Assembly: GCF_027596085.1 (NCBI RefSeq)
Contig: NC_072470.1
Span: 3,854,688 to 3,918,687, forward strand
Direction of reading: 5' to 3'
Source of the DNA: Anoplopoma fimbria
Lineage: Eukaryota; Chordata; Actinopteri; Perciformes; Anoplopomatidae
Length of the DNA stretch: 64,000 nt
Of this stretch, positions 25,296 through 44,589 are shown in pieces. Within the stretch, counting starts at the first letter, position 1; each line of letters opens with the position of its first letter. The translations under genes and the position numbers were made by a program. Below the pieces are notes generated by a model. It ran no database searches. It was given only the letters and a program-made list of their open reading frames with translations, and was not told the DNA's origin.

Positions 25296-26439
25296 GCGTG
25301 TGCGTGTGTAACAAGGCAACTTTTGCACCCACGTAGTTTGGCAGCTTGCACAAAGCCACATTATTCAGGCTCTGTGCTTGTTCTGCAAGCAGCAAGTCAC
25401 CTTAAAACACAGATCTGCAGATGTATTGAAGATGTGCAGCTAAATGCAGACATATATACGTTAGTATTAAAAGTATAAGGTACATTAATAATGACTAAAA
25501 TCAAACCACAATAATGAAACTGCCGGAACATAAATTAGACAACAGTACTGACCTGGAATTTCAGCCTGAGCCCCAAAAGTAAACAACATTTTAAACCTTG
25601 TTCTTGACCCCAAGACAACAACATTATCAGCTGTGTATCAATGTCATTTTAGTATCCAGACATCCTAATATGACCCCAGCGTGTTATGTTCACATGAATA
25701 TGTGTCCATACTGGTTGTTTTCATCCTCTACTGAATGTTTCAGTTGGCCTTTACGCAAGACAACACAGGAAAGTGTTGAACATTGTGCAGAAAGCTATGA
25801 CTAGATACTCTGCTGTAGTTCATACTCTGTCGTGTTTTACAGATATCTCGACAAAATAGTATGTATGAGTGGTAGTTGATGAAGAATTTCTCTGTTGGAA
25901 GACAGCATGGAAGGATTTGTTTGTTTTGCTTTTTTGTTGCATGTGAACAAACCACTGTTGGAATATTTTGACCCTCATGTAGGAGTCAGATTAATCTTTG
26001 TTTTTGTTTTTGAACCCGAGGGGAAGATTTTATTCTTTGTTTAGTGCTGAATGGTAGTTCTGTGTCTGTACATGGGGTTGATGTATATAATAGATCACAG
26101 TGGCATCTAGGATGATAATAGCTGTTTTTATTCAGCCTCCAGCTGTGATAATTTCTAGAGTGACTAACCTCTAACTGTGCTGTTCAGGACACCCAGAGGA
26201 GCCTCTCAAGGCCTTCTGGGGGACCTCAGACCCCATGTTGAGAACCTGCTCACCTGATCCTTGTCTCGTGTCTTCATCGGTTATTTTTTTATCTTCTATG
26301 TGGATGTGTAATATTCAGATTGGTGAGCTGTCCTCTTTTATCACAGTGTAATGGTACATGTTCTACCTAAACCTCACTGCAGGACACGCTCCTTTTGTTA
26401 TTTTCACATTCCTCTCCTCCTCCCCCTCCTCCTCCCCCA
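24892..26439. other. Gene-free spacer
   Basis: Unique AT-rich sequence with one short microsatellite, listed separately. No domain-bearing frame or RNA gene is visible. Confidence 0.5.
25262..25309 (+). repeat. (GT)n-(GTGC)n compound microsatellite
   Basis: A GT array ending in three GC-interrupted units. Confidence 0.95.
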
Positions 26440-27000
26440 CGAGTGCCAGGAGTGAGCATCGTTCTCGGATCATTACTCCTCAAAGAAATTTAAGTGCGGG
26501 ATGCCATTTAATTTTTTTTTCCCTTCCCCAAATGCAGTCCGTCATTAGAAATCCTAGCTGTCATGGCGATGCCATTTTTGGTGCGCAGTGTTTGTTGCCT
26601 CATTTCTTTTAATTTTATCTCCATTAGCTTAATTCTTTTTTAATATTTCCATCTAACGAACTTTACAGTCCATTTTGTCTCAGTGTCTTGCTAAGCGAGT
26701 TTTATGAAGCAGGCAGTTGGCTTTTCCATTTGAGAGCGGGTGAGGCGGGGGGGAGGGAGAGAGGCGGGGAGGGTGGGGGGGGTAATCGAGGAGGGCCCCG
26801 GTGCTTTTGTCAGCTTATTTTTGGCACCTTAGCTAGCAGTTCTGCTTCTTCGCCTTGATTATACAAGCAAACAACTGCATGAAGTTCATTAACAATAAAG
26901 CACAGGCTAATTAAGCCGAGCCCCTTAGACAAACCGCCGCTGTCATGCCGCATGTGTTCGGAGCTGATTGAGCTGTTAAAGATTTACCTTCACTCCTCTT
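26440..27000. promoter_or_regulatory. Candidate conserved noncoding element cluster
   Basis: Extended regulatory-like stretch. It has GGATCATTACTCC, CCGTCATTAGAAATCC, CTCCATTAGCTTAATTC and ATGAAGTTCATTAACAATAAAGC motifs, and GGCTAATTAAGCC, a perfect palindromic homeodomain-type site near 26907. A G4 motif interrupts it at 26766. All frames contain stops. Among the stronger enhancer candidates by motif content. Confidence 0.42.
26766..26782 (+). other. Canonical G-quadruplex motif
   Basis: GGGG, GGG and GGGGGGGG runs are separated by single bases, the last run supplying two tracts. It is embedded between the two halves of a regulatory-like block. Confidence 0.6.
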
Positions 27001-27179
27001 TTACCTCCTCCTCTTCCTCACCAGTGGCCTTCGCTTATTCGTCTCCGAGGTCGTTTAACCTCGGAGAGTCAGCTGCTGCCGTTTGGGTCGTAAACACTTC
27101 CTGTGTTTTACTTCCCGTTTCTCCAATTTGTCCATCCATCTATCAGTGCATCCATCTCATAGCACTGTTTAGCATCACA

Positions 27180-27400
27180 CCGATCCTGTTCCACTGCAGG
27201 CCGTGACGCGGCGCCATAAATTACATGTGAATCAGTGGCGTGTCTGCCCAGAGGTTGTGAGATACACCATTAGCACAACGGCCCTGCAGCCCTTTTTGTT
27301 AATGTAATTTGCTTAATTGCTCCGTATCAGTTTACAGACGAGACGCGATCGCTTGCCGAGGTCCGTAGAGAGCGCTCTGGACATATTTATTTTAATACCC
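27180..27400. promoter_or_regulatory. Candidate conserved noncoding element
   Basis: Contains GCGCCATAAATTACATG, CACCATTAGCAC, GTTAATGTAATTTGCTTAATTGC and ATTTATTTTAATACCC motifs in unique sequence. It may continue the preceding block. Regulatory reading from motif density only. Confidence 0.38.
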
Positions 27401-29029
27401 AGCATCCTCTTATGGTAGCTTCATGTCCTCTGATGACACTATTTAGTGACAATCTTAGTGGGTAAGGAGGCACCAATTGATCCGAACGACTTGATTACAC
27501 AGCATATGTGGACATTTATTTGCAAGAAAATAACTTTTAAGACAGTATGTGCAAAGAAATATAGACCATGTTTACCAGTAAAACCTCCAAAGAAGAAGAA
27601 CTTTGACCCTTTTTTCTATTAAAATGATTTAATACAGCTTAGGTGTATCTGGTGTCAAATAAAAACACGTCAATAAGTATTCTTACAGATATAGAAATCC
27701 ATTGATAGCTAAGTTTTACACCTATTTTAAAGACGCACAGTGCACATAAGTCAGACAGATGAGGAAGATATCAGGAATTTTGTGCAAATATCTCGTAAAC
27801 TGTGCAGAACAAAAGTTGAGATCGACTGCTGTAACTTTCAACCTTTTAGCTCCAAACTGTTTCCAAATCTTTCCCGCTGTAGAAACTGGATCTACAGTGC
27901 GGTGTCTTCATACTGCACTCAGGGGCATCCCTCGTTAGGAGAAGGTAGAGGCCGGTTGAGATGGAGACCTGGGTTATCAACCCTCAAGCATTTAGTGTTT
28001 CTTGTAACCTTCAGGCTACCTTCAGCTGCAGCTTCCTCCTTCATCTCCTCCACCTCCTCCTCCTCGTCTTTGGTGGTGGCTCTGCTTCACCCGAGGGAGC
28101 AACGAGCCGCCCTTCCCCGCTGTGACGGCTCCTCTTGGCTGTTTAATTACAGGGGAGGCTGAGACGTCTGCCTCTCCTGTGATGAGCCCGATGGAGGAGA
28201 GGAGGAGGGCTGAGGCTTAAAGGAAGTGACCTTAACCCCTGTAATGCATCAGGGTGGATGCTGATTGGTGCACACGGGGTTGGAGGTGGATGAAAGGCTG
28301 ATTTTTGAAACCTTTGTTTTTTCAAAACCTCAGTTTTTGTACTTTCTGTCCATCGTGGCACAAGGCTTCAAGTTTTGGCCTCTCTAAACAGTCTAACCTA
28401 TGGATCAGCTGTGTGGGTGAAAACGTCTCCATATGTAGCCGCATAAACGGTATTCTTATAACACTGACAGATTGCTTCACTTGATTTAAGAAAAGTCACC
28501 TTGATAAGAGGATTTTTCTTTATTTTTATGTTTTTATGCTGCATTTTCTTTTCTGGAAGATGCGTCCTCCAAATCAGAATTCAGGAACAACATGAAAATA
28601 TTGATCACACTGCAGACAAACAACGATCGGAGCCACATGTTTGGACAGAAAACACCTATAAGGAAGCTGCGACTTTAGCTATGGAGCATGCAAAAGTTCT
28701 GTGCTGTGCTTTAAGGCCTCTATGCAGCAAAGAGTATTTCTGCTAGTTGTCAGACGGTTAAATAAATCATACTGAAGTTTGAGTATGTAGAGCATAGAGT
28801 CGGTGTAACTATCACTTCATGCAGACACAGAGGAGTTAACCATGAGCCCTATAAACGTGAACATTTCCTGTCAGGTGCTGAAGTCCTGATCAAACACCGT
28901 GCGTGTGGAGGTAGAGACTCCCTTCAGCCCTTTTTATTCAAAGCTGCTCCAGAAAAAGAGAAGTTGTCTGCGATCAAAAGCCGTGAAGGGAACCTGAACA
29001 AAGACACAGTGTGCCAGTTTGAGGACGGC
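27401..29029. other. Gene-free spacer
   Basis: Mostly AT-rich unique sequence. A 140-codon frame at 27740-28162 lacks any domain and ends in CCTCCTCC low complexity. No splice-bounded exon is evident. Confidence 0.5.
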
Positions 29030-29345
29030 CGCGACATACGAGCCGTCAAAACGGCGATATGAATCTGCGCTGTAATTCAGAGAAAAAGAGATTAGAAGGA
29101 GATAATGGTCTCATATCTCAAAAGTTAACAGTGAGGCCCGCGTGAACTGTGAATAATCTTATAATTACTGATCTAATGCCATTAGGCCTGACAGAAATAG
29201 AGAAAGCAACGCTTGGATGGGGCGCAGTTAATCAAGTGTGCGCTCCTCGTTGGATCATCAGTAGCGCCGCGCACGCTAAGGCCACGAGTGATGATAGGTA
29301 TGAGTTTAAATGACAGCTTAAAGGAACATTACGCCGCACTCATAT
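29030..29345. promoter_or_regulatory. Candidate conserved noncoding element
   Basis: Contains CTTATAATTACTGATC, ATGCCATTAGGCC, GCGCAGTTAATCAAG and GAGTTTAAATGACAGC, a TGACAG MEIS/TGIF-like core. GC-balanced, non-repetitive, with no open frame. Low to moderate confidence. Confidence 0.38.
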
Positions 29346-30029
29346 TTGGTTAACTTCCCCTACCAAATGGTTCAAAAACGTGACATTTTTTTAATGTGCC
29401 TTGCAGCCTCCCATCGCCCCCTCGATTTCTGAGGGTTTTTTTTCTTTTTTTTTTTTTGTGCCTCGGGCTGTTCTGCAGGGGGAAATCCAGACTGACTGGA
29501 GTTCCCTCACCTTGTACGCCCGTTTGATCCCCGACACTGAGGCAGACTGCTGATCCGACCGTGTTCAGCCTCTGTTCCAGGTTGTTCTAGCGATGTGAGA
29601 ACAACAAGAGAAAAACACGACGCTGGAGGCTCCCCGTCTCTGATTCATGTTGTTTTATCTTTTCATTCCTCTGCGTGTGGGAGAGAACGCCGTGACAAAG
29701 TGCACACGCAGAGTTTGACAGTTTCAAGAAAAGATCCACCCTCAGATTGTCATCCACTGTTTTGATCTCATCAGTCTGTGATGTTCAATTTGAGACAATC
29801 TTCCCTCCGTGATTGTTGGGAGTAAAATGCTCACATTGTGTGCGTTTGACCACTTATCCGTGGGAAGAAGAATAAAGGATTCTAACATAGCTGAGTGAAG
29901 TGTCAAAAATGTCTGAGAGCGGATCACAAATAAACATGATGCAGAACCAGAAGTTCCTCCTAATAAACAAAAATCAGAACTTTAAACAAGTTTAACTTGA
30001 TGTAAGTTCGTAGTTTCGTAGTAATTTGC
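29346..30029. other. Gene-free spacer
   Basis: Starts with T-runs (29432-29458), then unique sequence without gene signals. Confidence 0.5.
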
Positions 30030-30205
30030 CTCTGCACTATACTTTTGCTCTGGTTTATGCTTTAAGATGCTTGTTTAAGAAAGGAGATGCACTTATGACT
30101 TCTGGTGACTAGTAGTTCTCTTGAATACCTATGTTGAATACACTTCCTGTAAGTCGCTTTGGATAAAAGCGTCTGCTAAATGACTGTAATGTAATGTAAT
30201 GTAAT
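30030..30205 (+). mobile_element. LINE/SINE-type dispersed repeat fragment with (TGTAA)n tail
   Basis: The segment at 30150-30185, centred on GTCGCTTTGGATAAAAGCG and followed by TCTGCTAAATGACTG, matches a 3' tail I recognise as very common in fish retroposons (L2-clade LINEs and the SINEs that share their tails). It is followed by a (TGTAA)n run at 30184-30205, the usual terminal microsatellite of such elements. The upstream 120 bp also resembles a percomorph repeat consensus. The 5' boundary is uncertain, and the family assignment is from memory, not from a search. Confidence 0.7.
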
Positions 30206-32499
30206 TTAAGTCAGTCTAGTCAGGTCCAGTTATGCTTCTGCAGGCCTTAATATGAGCTGTGATCATGTGGTGTTGTCATATTTAAAGACGGAGAAGATAG
30301 GTTGATTCTAAGGACAAATATTACTTGGCTGCTTGTTAATTGTCTAATTATCCTCTGGTCCCCTTTGGATTCTTTTTTTGTGAAAATGAATTTATGCATG
30401 TTGGGTTTTGGTGGGTTTTTCTACAGGCCTGTTTCAGAAAGGGTGAGAAATGTTGAGATACCACATTTACCTTCATAGGAAGTACAGCATGGTACTTTTA
30501 TTACCTTTATTGGAGAGCTGATAGTGAAGAGGCAGACAGGAACAAGAGCGTTGTGTGACAGCTGATCCAGAGTTTCAAACTAAAGAAACACTGGTTTTTT
30601 CCATCAGTTTGATGGCAAAAGGTTTTTATTTGAGCCCTTTTTTCTTTGCAGGTTGCAACAAATTTGTGTGCTTTTAGAAAAATATAGATTAATAATGGAC
30701 CTAGAAATGTTAAACAATAGCTTTTTTTAATAGATGTGTAGTTGTATTTGACTGGTTTCTTGCCCAATCTTCCAAAAAGACAGAATTCATCGATTGGCTT
30801 ACCTTCACTACTATGTGACCTTGTGGGAGTTTAGATGATTGTTGACTAGAAAGTCACAGGTTTCATGGCTTTCTTTTATTTCCTAAAAAGACATGCATGT
30901 GTCTCTGTCTCTGAGGAAATGTTGACTTCCTATAATTTCATAGCATAAGTTGTGTTTCCTGTGTGAAATGTGGCTGCTTTTGTTGTTGTTTCTGCCTCAT
31001 CTTTGAAGCCAACGTGGTCGTTTGTCTTTTTAGTCCACATTCCCAAACGCCCGCATAACTAGTATTTCTTTTTCTTTTTCAAAGGATCATACCTTTTGCA
31101 GATCTCTGTGGTTTTTCATGTGACAGAAGCTCCAGGACTAAACAAATGTGTCAGAACACTTTGACGCTAATGGTGTCTCCCCGGACGGAGTTCCAAAATA
31201 TTCAATTTTCATTTACAGGCGGTTACATTTTGGGAGCCCCGAGAGGAAGACTTTTGATTACACAACCTGCCATCTCTGTTGGTAGTTGGTCTACCAGGGA
31301 ATAAACATGGCCCATAATTAGAGAAAACATGCAGATCTAGTAGATGAGCAGAGACTGGACTCGTCTCTGGGCAGTGAGCAGCGATAATGAAGGCGTTGTG
31401 GATTTGGACTAAAAGTGGACTGATGGGCCGCGGCTCTCGACGACCATTTGGAAGGTTTCGATTTATTTTTGTTCAGTCTGGAAGCTTTGTTCTCCTTCAC
31501 TTTTAGACATAGTGGGTGTTTCTGTGAGGAGTATTGTGATGGGACCGCACATCATGTTGGACGTCCATCATCTGCTTTGAATAAGATGATAACTGATCTG
31601 GAGCCAGAATACTTTACTGAAGTTATCATCAGCTGGTTTAGGAACATGGTGGACAAAATCACACAAAGTTCTCTAACGGTGTCGTTTTTTATTAAGGTCA
31701 CTGTTTACAAGACCCTTTTTAATATCATTTATTTTGATTATTTAATTGCCTTATTTATATTTCCTTTCATCAGGATTATTTGTAAGATGTGTCTCAGATG
31801 TTTTGTAGTTAACAAATATGTTTTACAGATGTCTGAACCTTCGTATTTGATAGTTTGAAAGACTATTTCTTTACATTTCACTGGTGTAAACAGACACACA
31901 CGTAGAGGCGCAATATATAAGTATATTCGAACATAATCCATTAGTGCACGATTGTTAGAAAATACTGTTGAAGAGTTTTGTTGAGAGCTGGAGGCAGGAC
32001 GTAATGTGACGGAGGCGGACCTCCTCTCAAGTCTCTATGCAGGAAAAACCCAGCTTCTTTTTGATGGACGATAGACAACCATTCCAGCCCTATTCAGATC
32101 ATTCTGTCTCTACAGAGGCTCTGGTTTATACAAATGTTTGTACAAGTAAAAGTCCAATCTGTGCTGAAACGGGACAGAAAGGACAGTAGGTCTCTACTCG
32201 TCTTCTCTCTGCAAACATAAAGCAACGATGAACTGTGACTTCCTCTCACCAAAATAACTGACAGCACTCTGAAATGACACATTTGGTTTAAATATGTGCA
32301 GTGTGTGTGTGTGTGTGTGTGTCACTCTATGCATATGGGTGCTTACAGTGACACACTCACAAGTTTACAGGCTGGATAGTGTCACTGAAGGTGTGTGTTT
32401 GCATGCGTGTTGTCTGGAGTAGTTGTGAAACACGACGTGACGGCAGAGAGCGATCCCACGAGAGGCTCCATGTCATGTCGAAAATACCATAACATGTGC
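30206..32499. other. Gene-free AT-rich spacer
   Basis: Unique AT-rich sequence with a short GT run at 32301-32322. Frames up to 136 codons at 31.4-31.9 kb are AT-rich, without domains. Nothing gene-like is recognised. Confidence 0.5.
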
Positions 32500-32650
32500 A
32501 TTACACTTAAGTAATTCTTCTTCCATCTGCTAAGTATGACAGCATTAGCATACCCATTTAATTAGCGCCGCGCTTAAAGCATTCCCCCCTTTTAATCACC
32601 TCATTGTATTTACTCAGGAACTGGTAGCAGAAGGGCTCTCATTTAAAAAC
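32500..32650. promoter_or_regulatory. Candidate conserved noncoding element
   Basis: A short block with GACAGCATTAGCATACCC, CATTTAATTAGCGCCG and TTTTAATCACCTC motifs. Homeodomain cores abut a GC-rich centre. Low confidence. Confidence 0.3.
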
Positions 32651-33029
32651 ACAAAAACACTGTAGCCGCTTTGTAGAACACTGTAACCGTGCAAATCTCT
32701 TAATATTGAAGGGAAGTCACTGTTTTTCAACCGTCCAGTTAATAAACAATAATATATAGTATATTTTGATGATAAATATTAAGATTTTTGGAAGATTTAT
32801 TTGCTGTATTTATGTTTTTTTCTGTGTTTTTGCATTATAATTCTCAATAATCTTACATTAACTTGCAAACTCCTTCTGTGTTGAAGTAGAAAAGTCTCAT
32901 CTTCCTCTTTTCATGTTTATCAGAATAAAACCAACACATCTGATCTCTCTCTTCTCCCCCCCTTTCTCTGTTGTTGGGCCTCCTTTTCAAAATCAAACCA
33001 TCAAGAAGGGGGGAGGTTGAAAAATTGGT

Positions 33030-33260
33030 AGCCTCTTTGAATGGCTCGCATTTACATTAATGAACTTGATTTGAATGGAGGTTCATATCAAGCCTCATAG
33101 ATTCCGCACTGTGATTTTATTAATTGCAACAGAGGCGTCATTGTTTGTCGTTTTGACGCCAATTCAATTAAAAGCCCATTTAGAGGGTAATAGATTAGGC
33201 GGTGTAAACTTTATGTGCACGACGCCTCGTGACTAATATGAAAGGTCTGCCGCCAAACCG
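33030..33260. promoter_or_regulatory. Candidate conserved noncoding element
   Basis: Dense motifs include ACATTAATGAACTTGATTTG, TTTTATTAATTGC, GCCAATTCAATTAAAAGCCC and GGGTAATAGATTAGG, together with an ATTGTTTGTCG forkhead/SOX-like site. It is unique sequence and stops occur in every frame. One of the better regulatory candidates by composition. Confidence 0.4.
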
Positions 33261-33354
33261 ACTGCTGTGTGTTTTCATGCACGGCCGTTCACTCACAGTA
33301 CACGCATATCATTCACTTGTCTAGGTGTTTTTGCATGAGCATGTGTGTAACTGT

Positions 33355-33357
<3 letters not shown>

Positions 33358-33388
<31 letters not shown>
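33358..33388 (+). repeat. (GT)n microsatellite
   Basis: Thirty-one bases of GT dinucleotide between two regulatory-like blocks. Confidence 0.95.
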
Positions 33389-33389
<1 letters not shown>

Positions 33390-34229
33390 ACCTCCTCTCT
33401 GTTAAGTGAGCAGAATCACTGCCAGCATCTGTGCAGCTCGGCTCACTTTGATTCATAATTGGTCGTCTTTTGAAGGAATTAGCAGCTTGTAATTCTATAC
33501 TTTAATTTGAATATCCGCAGTAAAGATATGTAGGACTCACTGTCATGAAATAATTAGATTTCATATAGAAGCGTTTAATTGTAGTGTTAATCGTGTGCAG
33601 ATATATTAACCCCGGCAGAGTGTGTATGTTTCTCATTTGAATGTTTGGAAGTTGGATGAAATGTCAATTATTTATGATTTTATATGCATTTGTAATTGGC
33701 TTATTGTGACGATGCACAAAGAGAATGAACAGCTAGTTATAGTTATATATAATATATGAACTTTATGAAGCAAACAGCGGCTTTGAATTTAATAGAGAGA
33801 ATTTTATTGATGAAAAAAATCACTGAAATTACAATAAAACTTATGGAAGCCTGTTTCTGCCAGGAAAAGAGAGAAAGCACATTTAAAATTAGCAATAATA
33901 ATTAGATATTTAAATCTCTTTTTTATGTATTGTTGTATGTTTTGTAATAAATATATATTGTTTTTTTACATTTTATGACTCATTTTCAAGTAACAATAGG
34001 ACTCATTTGGTTTAACATACCCAGAAATAAATATTTAAATGATGGTGCAGGGTTGTTGGAACAAAGATATCATTCAGCGTTGTTATTGCAAACAATAAAC
34101 ACTAATAGACATTTCTACAGATTTTACAGTAGAGATGGTCGACTTTGATGTAAATAAAAACAGTCATTGCAATTCTTCATGTTGGTCATAAAGATGTATA
34201 AACGTAAATGTGAACCAGATCCCGTTCTT
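33389..34229. other. AT-rich spacer, partly regulatory-like
   Basis: The first 230 bp (GATTCATAATTGGTCG, GGAATTAGCAGC, TGAAATAATTAG) resemble the neighbouring regulatory block. The rest is extremely AT-rich. No gene signal is seen. Confidence 0.4.
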
Positions 34230-34560
34230 TTTATTGACTGCAATCCTCCTGCGATGTTATAATACAGCTTTAATGTTTCGGCCCAGGTATTTCATTAGCT
34301 CCCCGTGTTTCTCTATCTCCTACAAATGTGATCTGCTGTAATTACACCGCGCCCCGTCTGAGGCACCTGTGCAGGAACTCCTGCCAATACAAATTCACCG
34401 TGTTTTTCTCAGCTGCTACACGTCTGCTAATTCACCCGGAGGAGTCGAGTGAAGTGCACACAGCCACTCCGAGGGAGTGTTTTGCATTAAAAATCCTTTT
34501 GAGCCGATGTAACTTTGAGAAGAGGAGCGAAAATAATAAAAAAATGTGTCTTTAATAATG
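34230..34560. promoter_or_regulatory. Candidate conserved noncoding element
   Basis: Contains TTATAATACAGC, TTTCATTAGCTCC, GCTGTAATTACACC, GCTAATTCACC and TTGCATTAAAAATCC motifs. A 75-codon frame crosses it but shows no domain and no splice boundaries. Confidence 0.35.
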
Positions 34561-38844
<4,284 letters not shown>

Positions 38845-38923
<79 letters not shown>

Positions 38924-38938
38924 TGTGAGTGTGTGTGC
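38845..38938 (+). repeat. (GT)n microsatellite
   Basis: About 94 bp of GT dinucleotide with two GA interruptions near the 3' end. First member of a cluster of seven arrays. Confidence 0.97.
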
Positions 38939-39042
38939 TTTGCTCCAAAAATGTGCAGAGGAAGCCTGGCCGCCTGTCATGGCTGACACAGAGCCCATCT
39001 GCCTCAAACCTGTGGCGCCCTCAGATCCCCCTCTCCATCCAC

Positions 39043-39045
39043 ACA

Positions 39046-39090
<45 letters not shown>
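39043..39090 (+). repeat. (CA)n microsatellite
   Basis: About 48 bp of CA dinucleotide, with opposite strand sense to the GT array 100 bp upstream. Confidence 0.97.
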
Positions 39091-39092
<2 letters not shown>

Positions 39093-39222
39093 CGCGCTCC
39101 TTGCCACAAGCCCTCCTACCCCCCCCGAAAATGAAACACAGATAGACACAGGCCTTATGATGGCTACACATGTCGCCAGCTTTGCATACCTTCAAATGCA
39201 CCGGGACTCTTACTTTGAAATC

Positions 39223-39225
<3 letters not shown>

Positions 39226-39255
<30 letters not shown>
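39226..39255 (+). repeat. (CA)n microsatellite
   Basis: About 30 bp of CA dinucleotide. Confidence 0.95.
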
Positions 39256-39256
<1 letters not shown>

Positions 39257-40368
39257 GGCTGTAAAGAGCAGAGCTTATGTGTCCCATATGTGATGCCACA
39301 TTGAATATCCGGTGGAAATGGTCTTTTTCTCGGTCTCTATTTCAGACGATGACTCCGTGCTTCGGTTCCTCCTCGTCTTCTCCAGAAAACATTTAGCGAA
39401 GGTTTTTCTGATCTTGCAGAACATCTGCAGGTCTGTTGCATGGCTCCGTGTCAATGAAAATTCCTTTTGTAAAACCCTTTGATTACGTATTGGAAGATGA
39501 AAGAGTTTGCTCTCCCACATGTGGAGGTTCCTTGATTGTTCTCCTTATAAAGGAGGTTTCAGAATGTCAGTGAGACTCTTTAAAGGTGTTTTTTCAACAA
39601 TAACTAATCAGTATTTTCTGTTATTCTCTCTTTATAGCGAGTTTGGACGTTGTTGTTGACCGTCTAATGTGTCAATTTGGCTACACTATAAACAGATTTT
39701 TGTTCTTCTGTGGTTTTTTGGCCGCCGTCATATGTCAGATCTATCAGAACTCTGAAAATCAGATGTTTACTGTTTCCACCAATCACCACGGGGCCGCAAC
39801 ACTGACCAAGACAGAAGTCATTATAACAGTGATAATAATAATAATAATAATCAAACAGAACAGTTAAAATAATAAAGCTAAGTGGATTCGTGCAGAAGAG
39901 GAAGAAACGATCCAAACAATACAAAACTCAGAATAATAAGAGGCCGTAAAAGAAACAATCCAATCATAAGAATCATCACGTTAAAGATCTGTAAAAAGTT
40001 TGCAGAACTTATAAATTCTACAACAAAGAGCTGAGCTCAAACTTTACATTACTTTATATTTTTTCACAATGTTTTTATTGAAACCAGTTGGGAGTGATGC
40101 AAAAAAATAAATCCAAAACCAAAATAATAAACGAATGATAAGCTCCAGTATTTCATAGAGATGATTAAAATATTTGATCAAAGTTGGAGAATGTTTAAAT
40201 TTCTTCACTTCAGGGGTTCTAGTTGCATCCCAGCGATTGATGACGATCAAAATCTGATCTGGGTTCAGTTAAAGTTGCAGGAGTTTCTTCGCGTTGATTA
40301 AACTGCTGTCACCACGGCGACAGATGAGGAGGGTTGCGAGTTGCAGGGCCTCTAATTGGGGAACAAAG
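39256..40368. other. Gene-free AT-rich spacer
   Basis: Unique sequence with a short AATAAT run at 39833-39851. No gene signal. Confidence 0.5.
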
Positions 40369-40510
<142 letters not shown>

Positions 40511-40602
40511 AAGGAGTCCAATGTCTTCTTCTTATTCAAGCAGTCCACTTTTTTAGCACCCGCTTCGCTCGGTAATTAACACCTGCCTCTTCAGTGACAG
40601 CG

Positions 40603-40742
<140 letters not shown>

Positions 40743-40883
40743 ACAGAGAAAAGGTAAGTTGAAAACAGAAAGAGAGAGACTGACAGTTGTGTTATTAGTT
40801 GTTCTGTGTGTGTACAGATATGTAGAATGTGTGTGTGAGAGATGGTGAGTAATGAGTCAGCAGTATCATTAGTGGCATTGCTT

Positions 40884-40886
<3 letters not shown>

Positions 40887-40948
<62 letters not shown>
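40887..40948 (+). repeat. (CA)n microsatellite
   Basis: Sixty-two bases of perfect CA, inverted relative to the two preceding GT arrays. Confidence 0.97.
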
Positions 40949-40950
<2 letters not shown>

Positions 40951-41315
40951 AGCCAACATGTATCTTTAGATGATGATGGGACACTTCAGCTCTGCACTGC
41001 AACAATTCCAGTGATAGCTATGACAAAATAATGCACTCTAAATAATAATCAATATTCATTATTTATGTGTCATCTGATCAAAAATTCCCTTTCAAGTCAT
41101 TTTGGGTCAAGTTCTTCCCTCATACAAGGAAAATATTTATAGAATAAACTAATTCAAATGGAATCAATAACCAATCAAAGGGGGAATAAAACATAATTAT
41201 TTTCCATTATTTAATATGTCAATAATTTAAAGGAAATAAATTTGTTATTTAACCTGTTTGAGTGTAAATATGTTGGCAGATTTATATATTTTCACATGTG
41301 AAAGTGTGACATGAC

Positions 41316-43821
<2,506 letters not shown>

Positions 43822-44490
43822 ACCTCCTCTCCTCCTCTCCTCCTCTCCTGCCTCTTCACCTTCTCCCTCCTCACATTATTCCTCCATCACTCCTCCCCCT
43901 CTTCTCCTGTTTCCTTCCTTTTCTCCCTCTTTGTCTTCCTCCCTTCCCATCTTCACCTCTTACATCTTTTTCATCCGTCTGCTCTTTCTTTTCGTTTCTT
44001 TTTCACCTCTTTGTTCTTTTTTTTCTCTTCCATCTTTGTTCGTTTCCTTTCTCTCTTCTCCTTTCATCGTCTTCTTTTGTCCTCTTCTTCTTACAACTTC
44101 TTTCCTTTCTGCTTCTGTCTTTTTTCTTGCCTTCTTCCACCTCATCATCACCCTCTTTCTCCACCCTTCATCCTTTTCTCTTCTCCCTCCTCATCCTCTT
44201 GCCCCTCCTTCAGCCTCCTCTTCATATCTATCCTCTCCTGCTTCTTCCTCCTCTTCTCTCTAATCCCTGATCTTCTTTTTCTTCCTCCTCTTCTCTTCCT
44301 CATTCCTCCTTTTTCTCATCATATTCTTCCTCTGTGTCTACCTGCCTCTTCTTCCCTGAGGTACTCCTCATTTCCTCCCTCCTGTCTTCCTCCTCTCCTC
44401 CTCATCTTCCTCCTCTTCTTCACTCTCAATCCTCTGTTTCCCTCGAGTCCTTTTAATTCCTCTTTCTGCAAACTGTCTCCATCGTTTCAG
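43822..44490 (+). repeat. Long polypyrimidine (CT-rich) tract
   Basis: About 670 bp in which almost every base on the plus strand is C or T, made of degenerate CCTCCT, CTTCTT and TTTCTC units. The absence of purines removes stop codons, which explains overlapping 298- and 154-codon frames rich in S, F, L and P. The tract ends in TTTCAG directly before a 33-bp segment and a GT array. A coding reading is rejected. Confidence 0.9.
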
Positions 44491-44521
44491 CCTCACCAAG
44501 TGGTCTTAAGGGACAAGAATA

Positions 44522-44523
<2 letters not shown>

Positions 44524-44588
<65 letters not shown>
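44524..44588 (+). repeat. (GT)n microsatellite
   Basis: Sixty-five bases of GT dinucleotide, 33 bp after the polypyrimidine tract. Confidence 0.97.
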
Positions 44589-44589
<1 letters not shown>

